A DNA stretch of 64,000 nucleotides from Embleya scabrispora (GTDB lineage Bacteria; Actinomycetota; Actinomycetes; Streptomycetales; Streptomycetaceae), in NCBI RefSeq assembly GCF_002024165.1, contig NZ_MWQN01000001.1:3265365-3329364 (forward strand), read 5' to 3'. Both the position numbers and the translations under genes were made by a program. A model generated the notes under the pieces. That model did not search any database and was not told the DNA's origin. It was given only the letters and a program-made list of their open reading frames with translations. Position 1 is the first letter of the stretch. The number at the start of each line of letters is the position of its first letter. Positions 12,506-20,856 of this stretch are shown one piece after another.

Positions 12506-13627
12506 ATGGCCGACGAATGGAGCGACGGGACGCGCGCGGTCCGGGTGGGCAGCCCCGGCCACGCCCCGGGCGACCCCTTCCTGCCCGGGCCGGTGTTCGC
12601 CGGCACCTACCACCTGCCCGGCGAGCCGACCGGGCCCTACCAGTACGGGCGCTACGCCAACCCCACCTGGGCCGGCCTGGAGACCGCGATCGGCGCGTTG
12701 GAGGGCGCAGCCGACACGGTGACGTTCGCGTCCGGGATGGCCGCGGTCTCGGCCGTCCTGCTCGGCCTCACCGGGCCGGGCGACGTGGTCGTGCTGCCCT
12801 CTGACGGCTACCCCGCCACCCGCACGGTCGGCGCGCACCTGGCCGAGCGCGGGGTCGAGGTGCGCACCGTGCCGACCGCCGGGGACGACCTGGAACGGGC
12901 CCTGCCCGGCGCCCGACTGGTGTGGCTGGAGACCCCGAGCAACCCGGGCCTGGATGTATGCGACATCCGCCGCGTCGTGGAACTCGCGCACGCCGGCGGC
13001 GCCCTGGTGGCGGTGGACAACACGCTGGCCACGCCGCTGGGCCAACTCCCGCTCGCGCTGGGCGCGGACATCTCGGCGGCGAGCGGCACCAAGGCGCTGA
13101 CCGGGCACAGCGACGTGCTGCTCGGCTACGTCGCCTGCGCGAGCGCCGAACTCGCCGAGCGGGTCCGGTCCTGGCGCTCGCTCACCGGTGCGGTGCCCGG
13201 ACCGATGGAGGCGTGGTTGGCGCATCGCTCGTTGTCCACCCTCCAGTTGCGGGTGGAACGGCAGGGCGCCAACGCGCTGGCCGTGGCCGAGGCGCTGCTC
13301 GCCCGCCCCGAGGTCACCGACGTCCGGCACCCCGCGCTCAAGGGCGATCCGTCCTACGATGTGGCCACCCGTGTGATGCGGCGGTTCGGCTGCGTGGTGA
13401 GCTTCACGCTCGCCGACGCGGACACCGCTCGTCGCTTCCTGGGCGCCCTCGAACTGGTCGCCGACGCCACCAGTTTCGGCGGCGTGCACAGCACGGCCGA
13501 GCGACGTGCGCGCTGGGCCGGGAACGATGTCGCGGAGGGGTTCGTCAGATTCTCGGCGGGCTGCGAGGACACCGCGGATCTCGTCGCCGACGTGCTGCGC
13601 GCCCTGGACGCCGCCTCCCCGGGCTGA
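12506..13627 (+). CDS. Cystathionine gamma-lyase/synthase-type PLP enzyme
   Basis: A cytosolic Cys/Met-metabolism PLP enzyme (fold type I) of 373 residues. The Lys that binds the cofactor is in SAASGTKALTGHSDVLLGY (about residue 201). Other family landmarks are YQYGRYANPTW near the N-terminus, FASGMAAVSAV (cofactor phosphate), WLETPSNPGLDV and VDNTLATP. The choice among gamma-lyase, beta-lyase and gamma-synthase cannot be made from sequence alone. ATG 12506 follows a GAGGGA site at 12494-12499; a GTG at 12503 is equally possible. Frames starting further upstream would translate through parS and are unlikely. Confidence 0.88.
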   Translation: MADEWSDGTRAVRVGSPGHAPGDPFLPGPVFAGTYHLPGEPTGPYQYGRYANPTWAGLETAIGALEGAADTVTFASGMAAVSAVLLGLTGPGDVVVLPSDGYPATRTVGAHLAERGVEVRTVPTAGDDLERALPGARLVWLETPSNPGLDVCDIRRVVELAHAGGALVAVDNTLATPLGQLPLALGADISAASGTKALTGHSDVLLGYVACASAELAERVRSWRSLTGAVPGPMEAWLAHRSLSTLQLRVERQGANALAVAEALLARPEVTDVRHPALKGDPSYDVATRVMRRFGCVVSFTLADADTARRFLGALELVADATSFGGVHSTAERRARWAGNDVAEGFVRFSAGCEDTADLVADVLRALDAASPG

Positions 13628-13701
13628 CCTGCGACTTCGGGCAAGATCACGTGATGTCCCCGGCTCTCGGGAGTGGTCGGGGGACACGAGACGGGGGACC
13701 C

Positions 13702-14601
13702 GTGGACCTGACGCTGTTGCGCACTTTCCTGGCCGTGCACCGCGCGGGCTCCTTCACCCGGGCCTCCGCGTCGCTCGGACTGTCGCAACCGGCGATAACC
13801 GCGCAGATCCGCACCCTGGAAAAGCAGGTGGGCAAGCAGCTGTTCGAACGGCTGCCGCGCGGGGTGGCGCCCACCGGCCCCGCCGACGACCTGGCCCGCC
13901 GACTCGCCCCGCACCTGGACGCGATCGAGGAGATCGCCGCCCGCGAGCTGCGCGGCACCGACCCGATGCGGCGCACGGTGCACCTGGGCGGTCCCACCGA
14001 ACTGACCGCGCTGCGCGTGTTGCCGTCGCTGGCCGACCTGGTCCGGCGCGGCCTGCGGTTACGGGTGACCCTGGGTCCCGGCGACACGCTGTTGGCCGGG
14101 CTCGCCGCGGCCCGGCACGATCTGGTCATCTCCGACGTGCGCCCGCGCGCCCGCGGGATCGTCGGCACGCCGGTCACCGACGAGGAGTACGTCCTGGTCG
14201 GCGCGCCGAACTGGGCCTCGCGGCTGCCGCAGAGCCGGATCCGGGCACAGGGCCCGGCCGCCCTGGAGGGGGTGCCGCTGGTCGGAGAGGCCGAGGAGCA
14301 GCCGCTGATCCGGCGCTACTGGTCCACCGTGTTCGATGCCAAGCCCACCGCGCCCGCCGCGGTGACGGTGCCCGACCTGCGCGCCGTCCTGGAGTGTGTG
14401 CGTGCCGGGCACGGCATCGCGGTGCTGCCGCGCTACCTGTGCGCCGAGGCGCTGGACCGGCGCGCGGTGGTGGCCCTTTTGGAGCCCGAACTGCCGCCGT
14501 TGCACACGGTGTTCCTCGCGGTGCGCGAGGGCACGCTGAGCCAACCGCACATCGCGCATCTGCACGGCGAGCTGATCGCGCGCGCCGCGCGCTGGGCATG
14601 A
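13702..14601 (+). CDS. LysR-family transcriptional regulator
   Basis: A 299-residue regulator with the winged helix-turn-helix at the N-terminus (LLRTFLAVHRAGSFTRASASLGLSQPAIT, about residues 4-32) and a type-2 periplasmic-binding-like effector domain from about residue 90. GTG 13702 gives VDLTLLRTFL, the normal LysR start, with a GGGGGA site upstream; an in-frame ATG at 13654 would add 16 residues of no homology. It follows the PLP enzyme gene by 74 bases on the same strand, an unusual arrangement, as LysR genes are mostly divergent from their targets. The target is unknown. Confidence 0.87.
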   Translation: MDLTLLRTFLAVHRAGSFTRASASLGLSQPAITAQIRTLEKQVGKQLFERLPRGVAPTGPADDLARRLAPHLDAIEEIAARELRGTDPMRRTVHLGGPTELTALRVLPSLADLVRRGLRLRVTLGPGDTLLAGLAAARHDLVISDVRPRARGIVGTPVTDEEYVLVGAPNWASRLPQSRIRAQGPAALEGVPLVGEAEEQPLIRRYWSTVFDAKPTAPAAVTVPDLRAVLECVRAGHGIAVLPRYLCAEALDRRAVVALLEPELPPLHTVFLAVREGTLSQPHIAHLHGELIARAARWA

Positions 14602-14700
14602 TCCCTTCGCGTGGGGTGAGACAGGCATAAACCGGCCGCTCCGTCGGAAAGCAAGTCTCAGACGGGGGGCCACGCCTGGCGAGAAAGCAGAGGCACGACG

Positions 14701-15162
14701 ATGCGTTCAGTGGTGAAGCGGACGGCACGCGCGATCCTCCTCGACGAGGAGGATCGGATGGTGCTGATCAAACGCACGAAGCCGGGCAGCCCCCCGTACT
14801 GGATCACCCCCGGCGGCGGCGTCGAGCCCGAGGACACCACGGTCGTCGAGGCGCTGCGGCGCGAGGTGTTCGAGGAGTTGGGCGGCAAGATCGGCCGACC
14901 GGTGCCCGCGTTCGTGGACACCGTGCCCGAGCCCGGCGGGGTCAAGATCCAGCACTTCTTCGCCTGCCGGCTCGAATCGATGGACCCCGCGCTGCGGCAC
15001 GGGCCCGAGGTGGACGAGCCGAACGGCGAGTACGACATCGTGCGCGTACCGTTCACGCCGTCCGGACTGGCCTCGGTCGGGCTGGTGCCGGCCGGCCTCG
15101 CGGCCTATCTGCGGGCCAACGTCGAGGGCATCCACACCCTGCTCGCGGGCGATCTGGGCTGA
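14701..15162 (+). CDS. NUDIX hydrolase
   Basis: A 153-residue hydrolase of nucleoside-diphosphate-linked compounds. The NUDIX box GX5EX7REUXEE is complete at about residues 38-60 (GGGVEPEDTTVVEALRREVFEELGG), giving the Mg-binding Glu residues. The N-terminal VVKRTARAILLDEEDRMVLIKR is a typical first strand. Substrate is not predictable. It stands alone, convergent with the two-component genes at 15184. Confidence 0.9.
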   Translation: MRSVVKRTARAILLDEEDRMVLIKRTKPGSPPYWITPGGGVEPEDTTVVEALRREVFEELGGKIGRPVPAFVDTVPEPGGVKIQHFFACRLESMDPALRHGPEVDEPNGEYDIVRVPFTPSGLASVGLVPAGLAAYLRANVEGIHTLLAGDLG

Positions 15163-15183
15163 CGCGCGCCGGGACGCGGGAGG

Positions 15184-15852
15184 TCAGCCGCGTCCCGGTC
15201 GAACCATCCCCGACTCGTAGGCGATCACCACGAGTTGCGCGCGATCACGCGCGCCGAGCTTGACCATCGCCCGACTGACATGGGTCTTGGCGGTCAGCGG
15301 TGAGACGAACAGGTGCTCGGCGATCTCGTCGTTGCTCATCCCGGCCGCGACCAGCGACAACACCTCACGCTCGCGGTCGGTCAGCGCCTCCAGCCGGTCC
15401 GGGGCGGCCACCTTGGGTTCGGGCTGGGACAGGAAGCGGGCCACCAGGGCGCGGGTGGCGCCCGGCGAGAGCAGCGCGTCTCCCGACGCGACGGTCTTGA
15501 TCGCCTTGAGCAGGTCCTCTGGGTCGGTGTCCTTGACCAGGAACCCGCTGGCCCCGGCCCGCAGCGCCTCGAACACGTACTCGTCGACCTCGAACGTGGT
15601 CAGCACCAGCACCCGCACTCCGGCGAGATCGTCGTCGCGCACGATCCGCCGGGTCGCCTCCAGACCGTCCATGCCGGGCATCCGGATGTCCATCAGCACC
15701 ACGTCCGGGGTGGTCTCCCGGGCCAGCGCCAGTGCCTCGGTGCCGTTCGCCGCCTCGCCGACCACCACCAGCTCCGGGTCGCTGCCGACCAGCACCTTGA
15801 AACCCGAGCGCACCAGCAGTTGGTCGTCCGCGATCAGCACGCGCACCGTCAT
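15184..15852 (-). CDS. NarL/FixJ-family response regulator
   Basis: A 222-residue regulator with an N-terminal receiver domain (phospho-acceptor Asp in PDVVLMDIRMPGMDG, about residue 54; Lys in GFLVKDTDPEDLL) and a C-terminal LuxR-type helix-turn-helix (LTDREREVLSLVAAGMSNDEIAEHL). It is paired with the kinase upstream: the kinase stop and this start share ATGA (15849-15852). It is the last gene of the MMPL-kinase-regulator operon. Its likely target is the palindrome region upstream of the MMPL gene. Confidence 0.95.
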   Translation of the reverse strand: MTVRVLIADDQLLVRSGFKVLVGSDPELVVVGEAANGTEALALARETTPDVVLMDIRMPGMDGLEATRRIVRDDDLAGVRVLVLTTFEVDEYVFEALRAGASGFLVKDTDPEDLLKAIKTVASGDALLSPGATRALVARFLSQPEPKVAAPDRLEALTDREREVLSLVAAGMSNDEIAEHLFVSPLTAKTHVSRAMVKLGARDRAQLVVIAYESGMVRPGRG

Positions 15853-17177
15853 GAGGACTCTCCTTCGCGGCGCGCCGGCGGCGCGCCCTTGTGGTGCGGC
15901 AGCACCGCGTGTACCGAAAACCCGCCGTTGGGGCCGGGGCCCACCGCGAGCGAGCCGCCCACGGCGACCGCCCGTTCCCGCATGCCGAGCAGGCCGTGGC
16001 CGGTGCCGTCGGCGCCGCCCGTATGCCCCGGCTCGGGGGTGCCGCGGCCGTCGTCGAGCACGTCGACCTCGACCGCGTACTCCCCGTAGACCACCCGCAC
16101 GATCGCGGTGGCCCCGTCGCCGGCGTGTTTCATCGCGTTGGTCAGCGACTCCTGGACGATCCGGTACAGGGCCAGGCCGACCGGTGCGGACGGGGTCCGG
16201 TCCCGGCCGGACTCCTCGAGCAGCACCGGCAACCCCGCGTTGCGGTAGGACGCCACCAGCGATTCCACGTCGTCCACCCCGGGGGTCGGCTCGGTGGGCA
16301 GGTCGTTGTCGCCGTCCTGGCGCAGCACGCCCAGCGTGGTGCGCAGTTCGGCCAGCGCGTCGCGGCTGGCCACCTTGATGTGTACCAGCGCCTCCTTGGC
16401 CTGCGGCACGTCGCGATCGATGACGTGCGCGGCCACGCCCGCCTGGATGTTGATCATCGCGATGCTGTGCGCGACCACGTCGTGCAGCTCGCGGGCGATC
16501 CGCATACGTTCGGCGGTGACCCGGCGCCGGGCCTCGTCCTCGCGCTCCTGCTCGGCGCGGGCGAGGCGGGCCTGTACCTCCGCCCAGTAGGCCCGCTTCG
16601 CGCGGACCGCCTCGCCGATCGCGACCGGCAGATACATCCAGATCCCGGACAGGTACTTCTCCGGGGACAGGAACCCGTCGGGGGTCAGCCCTATCCGCAT
16701 GCCGGTGTGCAGCAGGGCCACGGCCGAGGCGATCAGCACCGAGCGGCGCAGCTGGCCGCGCGCGGCCACGGTGTACAGCGCCACCATGGTCGGGATCAGG
16801 ATCGGCCCGTCGAGGCCGTCGGCGGCCAGGTAGAAGATCTGGCCCGCCTCGGTGAGCGCCAGCACGGTCAGCGGCCAGCGCAGCCGGCCGAGCAGCACCA
16901 GGCAGGTGAGCGCGGCGATGGCCAGGTTGAACGCGTCCGGGCTGCCGGTGGTGTCCTGCCGCCTGGTCGACCCGATCGCGCCGCCGATCACGCACAGCAG
17001 CACCGTGGCGACCAGCAGCAGCTCGCCCAGCCACGGCCGACAGCTCAGCCGCCGGGCGAAGGGCCTGGGCAGCGGCAACAGCGAGGGCTCGACCGACTCC
17101 CCGGTCCGGGTGCCGTTCCCGGCGCCGGACGCGGGAAGACCCCGCACGGCAACTCGCGCGGGGCCTTCCGCGGCCAT
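15849..17177 (-). CDS. DesK/NarX-type sensor histidine kinase
   Basis: A 442-residue membrane kinase. About five to six hydrophobic segments lie between residues 48 and 175, with no large extracellular domain. HisKA_3 follows with the phospho-His in RIARELHDVVAHSIAMI (about residue 228) and a HATPase_c domain with QESLTNAMKHAG and DDGRGT. ATG 17177 has the strong GAGGAGA site. It begins 23 bases after the MMPL transporter stop, so the kinase probably monitors the envelope or the lipid cargo of that transporter. Confidence 0.93.
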   Translation of the reverse strand: MAAEGPARVAVRGLPASGAGNGTRTGESVEPSLLPLPRPFARRLSCRPWLGELLLVATVLLCVIGGAIGSTRRQDTTGSPDAFNLAIAALTCLVLLGRLRWPLTVLALTEAGQIFYLAADGLDGPILIPTMVALYTVAARGQLRRSVLIASAVALLHTGMRIGLTPDGFLSPEKYLSGIWMYLPVAIGEAVRAKRAYWAEVQARLARAEQEREDEARRRVTAERMRIARELHDVVAHSIAMINIQAGVAAHVIDRDVPQAKEALVHIKVASRDALAELRTTLGVLRQDGDNDLPTEPTPGVDDVESLVASYRNAGLPVLLEESGRDRTPSAPVGLALYRIVQESLTNAMKHAGDGATAIVRVVYGEYAVEVDVLDDGRGTPEPGHTGGADGTGHGLLGMRERAVAVGGSLAVGPGPNGGFSVHAVLPHHKGAPPARREGESS

Positions 17178-17200
17178 CTGCTCTCCTCGGTCCTACCGGG

Positions 17201-19369
17201 TCATCGGTCCCCGGCGAACACCGGCTTCCTGTCCTCGTCGCCCCGGCCGACCGGCCCCGTCGCCCGGTCGCCGTGTCCCGGCCACCACGCGGCGTGCCCG
17301 ATCAGGGCGGTCACCGAGGGCACCAGGAACATCGACATCACGAACGCCGAGATGCAGATCCCGACCGAGACCGCGAAGCCCATCTGGGTCATCATGTCGA
17401 TGCCCGCCATCATGAGCGACGCGAACGTTCCTGCCAGGATGACACCCGCGGCGGCGATCGAGGGACCCGCGTGCTCGACGGCCAGCGCGGCGGCCTGCCT
17501 CGGCTCGTGTCCCTCCTTGGCCTCCTCGCGCAATCGGGCGACCATCAGGATGTTGTAGTCGGTGCCGATGGCGACCACGAACATGTAGATCATCACCGGC
17601 AGCATGAACATCACGCCCGAGTTGCCCGCCAGCGTCTGGAAGACGAGGACCGTCGCGCCGATCGTCGAGATGAAGCCCAGGACCACCGCCAGCATCAGGT
17701 ACCACGGGGCCACCACGCTGCGCAGCAGCAGGCCCAGCACCAGCGCGATCAGCAGACCGGCGACCGGGAAGATCACCGACAGGTCGCGGTTGGTGGCCTT
17801 GCGGATGTCGGTGAAGGCCGCGGTCTGGCCGCCCACCATCGCCTTGGTGCCCTCCGGCCGGTGGGCGTGCGCGAAGTCGCGCAGCGGGTCGATGGTGTCC
17901 AGCGCCTTGTTCGCGAACGGGCTCTCCTTGAGCACGATGGCGATCTCGGCGGACTTCCCGTCGCCGCTGACCTTGACGTGCGAACCCTTCGCGTCCTCGC
18001 CGGCCTCGTTCAGGTCGCCGACGCCCTTGACGTCCTTGAACGACAGGGCGAAGCGCTCCGCCGCGCCCTTGTCGATCGGCTTGCCGTCGGTGCTCTCGAG
18101 GTAGATCTGCGTCGGGTTGAGCGTGCCCGCCGCGAAGTCGAGCTGCATGTCCTTCATCGACTTGGCCGACTCGGTGTCCCCGGGCAGCTGACCGAGTTGG
18201 TCGTAGTCGGCCTTGAAGTTCAGCGCGCCGGCGGCGAAGGCCACCATGACCACGCCGGCAACCAGGGCCACCGCGACCGGCTTGCGCCCGACCAGGCCGC
18301 CGATGCGGTGGAAGGCGGTGCCCTTGGGCTGGTGCTGCCAGGTCTTGGACGGCCAGAACACCTTCGGGCCGATCAGCGACACCACGGCGGGTACCAGGGT
18401 CAGCGCGGCGATCGCCATCACGATCACCGCGATGGCCAGACCCGGGCCCATCGACTTGAACGAGCCGAACGTGGCGAGCAACATCGCGCCGAAGGCGATC
18501 ACCACGGCGCCGGCGGCCGAGGCGATGGCCTCGCCCACCCGCTCGACGGAGACGATCATCGCCTCCTTCTTGTCGTCACCCGCGCGCAGTCGTTCCCGGT
18601 AGCGGAAGAGCAGGAAGAGGATGTAGTCGGTGCCGATGCCGAACAACACCACGATCAGGATCGTGTTCAGCGACTGGTCCACCTGCAGTCCGGTGGCCTT
18701 GCCGACGATGGCGATCACGGGCGAGGCGACCATCGACACCAGCGCGACCATGATCACCGGCAGCAGGGCCGCGATCGGACTGCGGTAGATCGCCAGGAGC
18801 AGCACGATGATCAGCACGATCGTGACGATGCCGACGATCGCCTCGGCCTTCTTGAAGGCGTCCTCGTTGTCGACGTTGATCGCCACGCTGCCGGTGAAGC
18901 CGAGCTTGAGGTCGGTCTTGTCGAGCATCGGCTTCGCCTTGTCGCGGAGCTTCTTCAGCGCCTCGTTGACGAACTTGTCCTGCTGTTCGCCCTTGATGTA
19001 GGCGGTGCCCAGGGCGATCCGGTCCTTGGCGGCGCCCGCCTCGACCTTGCTGACGTGCTCGACGCCGGCCGCGCCCAGGTTGCCGGTGATCTCCTTGACC
19101 CTGGTCTTGTCGGCCTCGGTCAGGTTCTTGCCGTCGGCACGCTTGAAGACCAGCAGCGCGGTCTGCTCGGTGGACTGCGGGAAGGCCTTCTCGGCGAGGT
19201 CTTGGGCCTGTACGGACTCGTACTTGCCGGGCAGGAAGCTCGACTGGTCCTGGTTGGTCAGATCGCTCAGCTTCGGCGCGAACATGACGAGGGCGATCGC
19301 GGCTATCAGCCAGGCCGCGATCACCTTCCAGGGGTTGTGGACGACGAGCCTGCCGAGTCGTCCGAACAT
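17201..19369 (-). CDS. MMPL family (RND-type) transporter
   Basis: A 722-residue membrane protein with the duplicated MMPL layout. Helix 1 (about 13-31) is followed by an external loop (residues 32-175) and five helices; the pattern repeats from about 370, giving 12 helices in all. Such proteins use the proton gradient to export lipids or drugs. The DY pairs used for proton relay are visible in GIGTDYILFLLFRYRE and GTDYNILMVARLREE. ATG 19369 has GAGGAGAG seven bases upstream. It heads an operon with the kinase and regulator genes. Two palindromes lie upstream (19422-19449, 19606-19623). Confidence 0.92.
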   Translation of the reverse strand: MFGRLGRLVVHNPWKVIAAWLIAAIALVMFAPKLSDLTNQDQSSFLPGKYESVQAQDLAEKAFPQSTEQTALLVFKRADGKNLTEADKTRVKEITGNLGAAGVEHVSKVEAGAAKDRIALGTAYIKGEQQDKFVNEALKKLRDKAKPMLDKTDLKLGFTGSVAINVDNEDAFKKAEAIVGIVTIVLIIVLLLAIYRSPIAALLPVIMVALVSMVASPVIAIVGKATGLQVDQSLNTILIVVLFGIGTDYILFLLFRYRERLRAGDDKKEAMIVSVERVGEAIASAAGAVVIAFGAMLLATFGSFKSMGPGLAIAVIVMAIAALTLVPAVVSLIGPKVFWPSKTWQHQPKGTAFHRIGGLVGRKPVAVALVAGVVMVAFAAGALNFKADYDQLGQLPGDTESAKSMKDMQLDFAAGTLNPTQIYLESTDGKPIDKGAAERFALSFKDVKGVGDLNEAGEDAKGSHVKVSGDGKSAEIAIVLKESPFANKALDTIDPLRDFAHAHRPEGTKAMVGGQTAAFTDIRKATNRDLSVIFPVAGLLIALVLGLLLRSVVAPWYLMLAVVLGFISTIGATVLVFQTLAGNSGVMFMLPVMIYMFVVAIGTDYNILMVARLREEAKEGHEPRQAAALAVEHAGPSIAAAGVILAGTFASLMMAGIDMMTQMGFAVSVGICISAFVMSMFLVPSVTALIGHAAWWPGHGDRATGPVGRGDEDRKPVFAGDR

Positions 19370-19421
19370 TGATCTCTCCTCGGTCGCGTGCGCGATCCCG
19401 CGGTGTGACCGGCCCCCGAGG

Positions 19422-19449
19422 ACGCCTTGTGATCCGATTCACAAGGCGT
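19422..19449 (-). promoter_or_regulatory. 28-base perfect palindrome upstream of the MMPL operon
   Basis: Eleven-base arms ACGCCTTGTGA and TCACAAGGCGT flank the six bases TCCGAT with no mismatch, 53 bases upstream of the MMPL ATG. The core TTGTGA-N6-TCACAA has the spacing of a dimeric-repressor or Crp-type operator. It lies downstream of the candidate promoter at 19496-19525, where bound protein would block elongation. An RNA hairpin in the leader is the alternative. Confidence 0.6.
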
Positions 19450-19495
19450 GCCGATCGCCGCACGAACCGAGAGAACGCTGGTGGTGTCAGCTTCG

Positions 19496-19525
19496 ACGGT
19501 AGGCAGGCGGCGCCGGCCACTTCAA
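19496..19525 (-). promoter_or_regulatory. Candidate promoter of the MMPL-kinase-regulator operon
   Basis: On the minus strand TTGAAG (bases 19525-19520) and TACCGT (19501-19496) are separated by 18 bases. It is a weak but plausible vegetative promoter that would give a leader of about 120 bases containing the 28-base palindrome. Confidence 0.3.
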
Positions 19526-19605
19526 ACGAAATCGGGCCCCGGAGCACAAGTTCCGCCCCGGGGACTACAGGGACGCACCACGCTCGCAGACGCCCCCACG
19601 ACCAC

Positions 19606-19623
19606 CTACTCCAGCGGGAGTAG
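19606..19623. promoter_or_regulatory. Palindrome CTACTCC-N4-GGAGTAG, candidate response-regulator site
   Basis: Perfect 7-base arms with a four-base spacer, about 80 bases upstream of the candidate MMPL promoter. Size and symmetry fit a NarL/LuxR-type regulator dimer, such as the one encoded by this operon. The rest of 19450-19955 (about 500 bases between the MMPL promoter region and the sensor gene) holds no gene that I can support. Confidence 0.4.
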
Positions 19624-19955
19624 ACACATCTCGTGCCCGCGGATGAACGTCTGTGCGGACGGGTGGGCACGAAGACCCGACACGAAGACCCAGCACGAAC
19701 CCACCGCACGCCAAGCGCGACCGGACACGATCGGACCCATGCGGCGGGCCCCGAACAGACCCCGTGCCCCGGGACCCGCCGTAGGGGAAGCGAGCGGTCC
19801 GCGGCCTTCCGGGGGAGGGAGCCCGTGGACCGCCGCCGCCTCCCCGCCACACCCGCCGCCCGTCGGGAACCCGGCCACGCACGCCGCCGCACGCCGGGGC
19901 GGAGGGCGTCCCGGCGGGCGGCGGCTGTCGAAGGGGCGGGGTTCGCGGTCGGCGG

Positions 19956-20612
19956 CTACGCGGCAGCGGGGTAGGCGACCGGCATGACGCTCCGCTCCGG
20001 CGCGGACACCGGGCCCAGCAGGCTCCGGGTCCACCGCGCGTGCGCCCGCAGCAGTGCCGGCCCGGACAGGAATCCGACGACCAGCGCCGCCGCGCCCAGC
20101 GGCACCGCGTACAGCGCGTCGGTCGCGTCCCGGACGTGGATGAAGCCGTACCAGAGCGAGCCGCCGGCGTCGTCGATCGGCTCCCGGATGAACGGCATCA
20201 CCAGGCCCTCGACGCCGAACACGAGCAGCGCGAGCGGCAGTATCGCGAGCAGCGTGCCGACCACCGGGTTCAACAGCGTCCACAGCAGGTCCCGCCAGGT
20301 GGCCGGGTCGGCCAACAGCGCCGCATTGCGCCGCCACAGCCCGGCGATCCCCCGCGCGGGCGGCACGGCGCGGTACGGCTGCTCGATCTCGACACCCGAC
20401 CAGCGCGCGGCCTGCCCGCGGGCCTGCCGGGCGAGCAGCCGGGTGGCGTAGACCACCGGCGGCAGCACAAGCAGGCCCACCCCGGTGGGAACCACCCCGA
20501 TCGCGGTCGCGGTCACCGTGAACAGCGCGACCTGCGGCACCGCCTGCGACACCATCGCCAACCCGCGCAGCGGTGCCGCGACCCTCGCACCCGGCGTCCC
20601 CGTGCCGTCCAT
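19956..20612 (-). CDS. Stand-alone sensor-domain membrane protein
   Basis: A 218-residue protein with four hydrophobic segments (about 18-45, 42-60, 110-135 and 165-190) and the pattern of the actinomycete putative sensor domain: paired helices, an LLWTLLNPVVGTLLAILPLALL stretch, then a short external loop with WYGF. In most relatives this domain is fused to, or directly upstream of, a DesK-type kinase. Here no kinase follows. ATG 20612 starts MDGTGTPGARVAAPLRG; the frame stays open upstream to 20786. Function is unknown. Confidence 0.7.
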   Translation of the reverse strand: MDGTGTPGARVAAPLRGLAMVSQAVPQVALFTVTATAIGVVPTGVGLLVLPPVVYATRLLARQARGQAARWSGVEIEQPYRAVPPARGIAGLWRRNAALLADPATWRDLLWTLLNPVVGTLLAILPLALLVFGVEGLVMPFIREPIDDAGGSLWYGFIHVRDATDALYAVPLGAAALVVGFLSGPALLRAHARWTRSLLGPVSAPERSVMPVAYPAAA

Positions 20613-20856
20613 GATCGCGATGTCCTCTCGCCGTCCGTCCCCGCGCGGCCCCTCCGGCCCCGCATCCACGAGTCTGGTTCCGCGCGACCCGAGAAGCACT
20701 GCGCCGACCCCCCGACCCGGGGTGGGCCCAGCCCCACCTCCGGCGCCGGACTGCTCCACACCGGCGACGCCTGGGCGATGCGTCACCTGTACGTGGAGAA
20801 CATCCGGGGATCCGAGGGCCGTGATCGGCGCCTGACCCGGGCCGAACGGGGCGGCC

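Noticed and set aside
13645-13658. ATCACGTGAT as a parS variant
   Set aside because: Only the central CACGTG is shared with parS; the outer bases differ.
17273-19372. 699-residue plus-strand frame opposite the MMPL gene
   Set aside because: Asp/His/Arg-rich antisense translation, no domain seen; MMPL is certain.
19423-19448. Confirmed Crp site
   Set aside because: TGTGA-N6-TCACA matches the spacing, but the arms extend beyond the Crp consensus, so another regulator is as likely; kept only as a palindrome.
19606-20337. Long minus-strand frame downstream of the sensor gene that could be a kinase
   Set aside because: Pro/Arg/Ala-rich composition with no kinase motif; it is a shadow of GC-rich DNA and overlaps the sensor gene in another frame.
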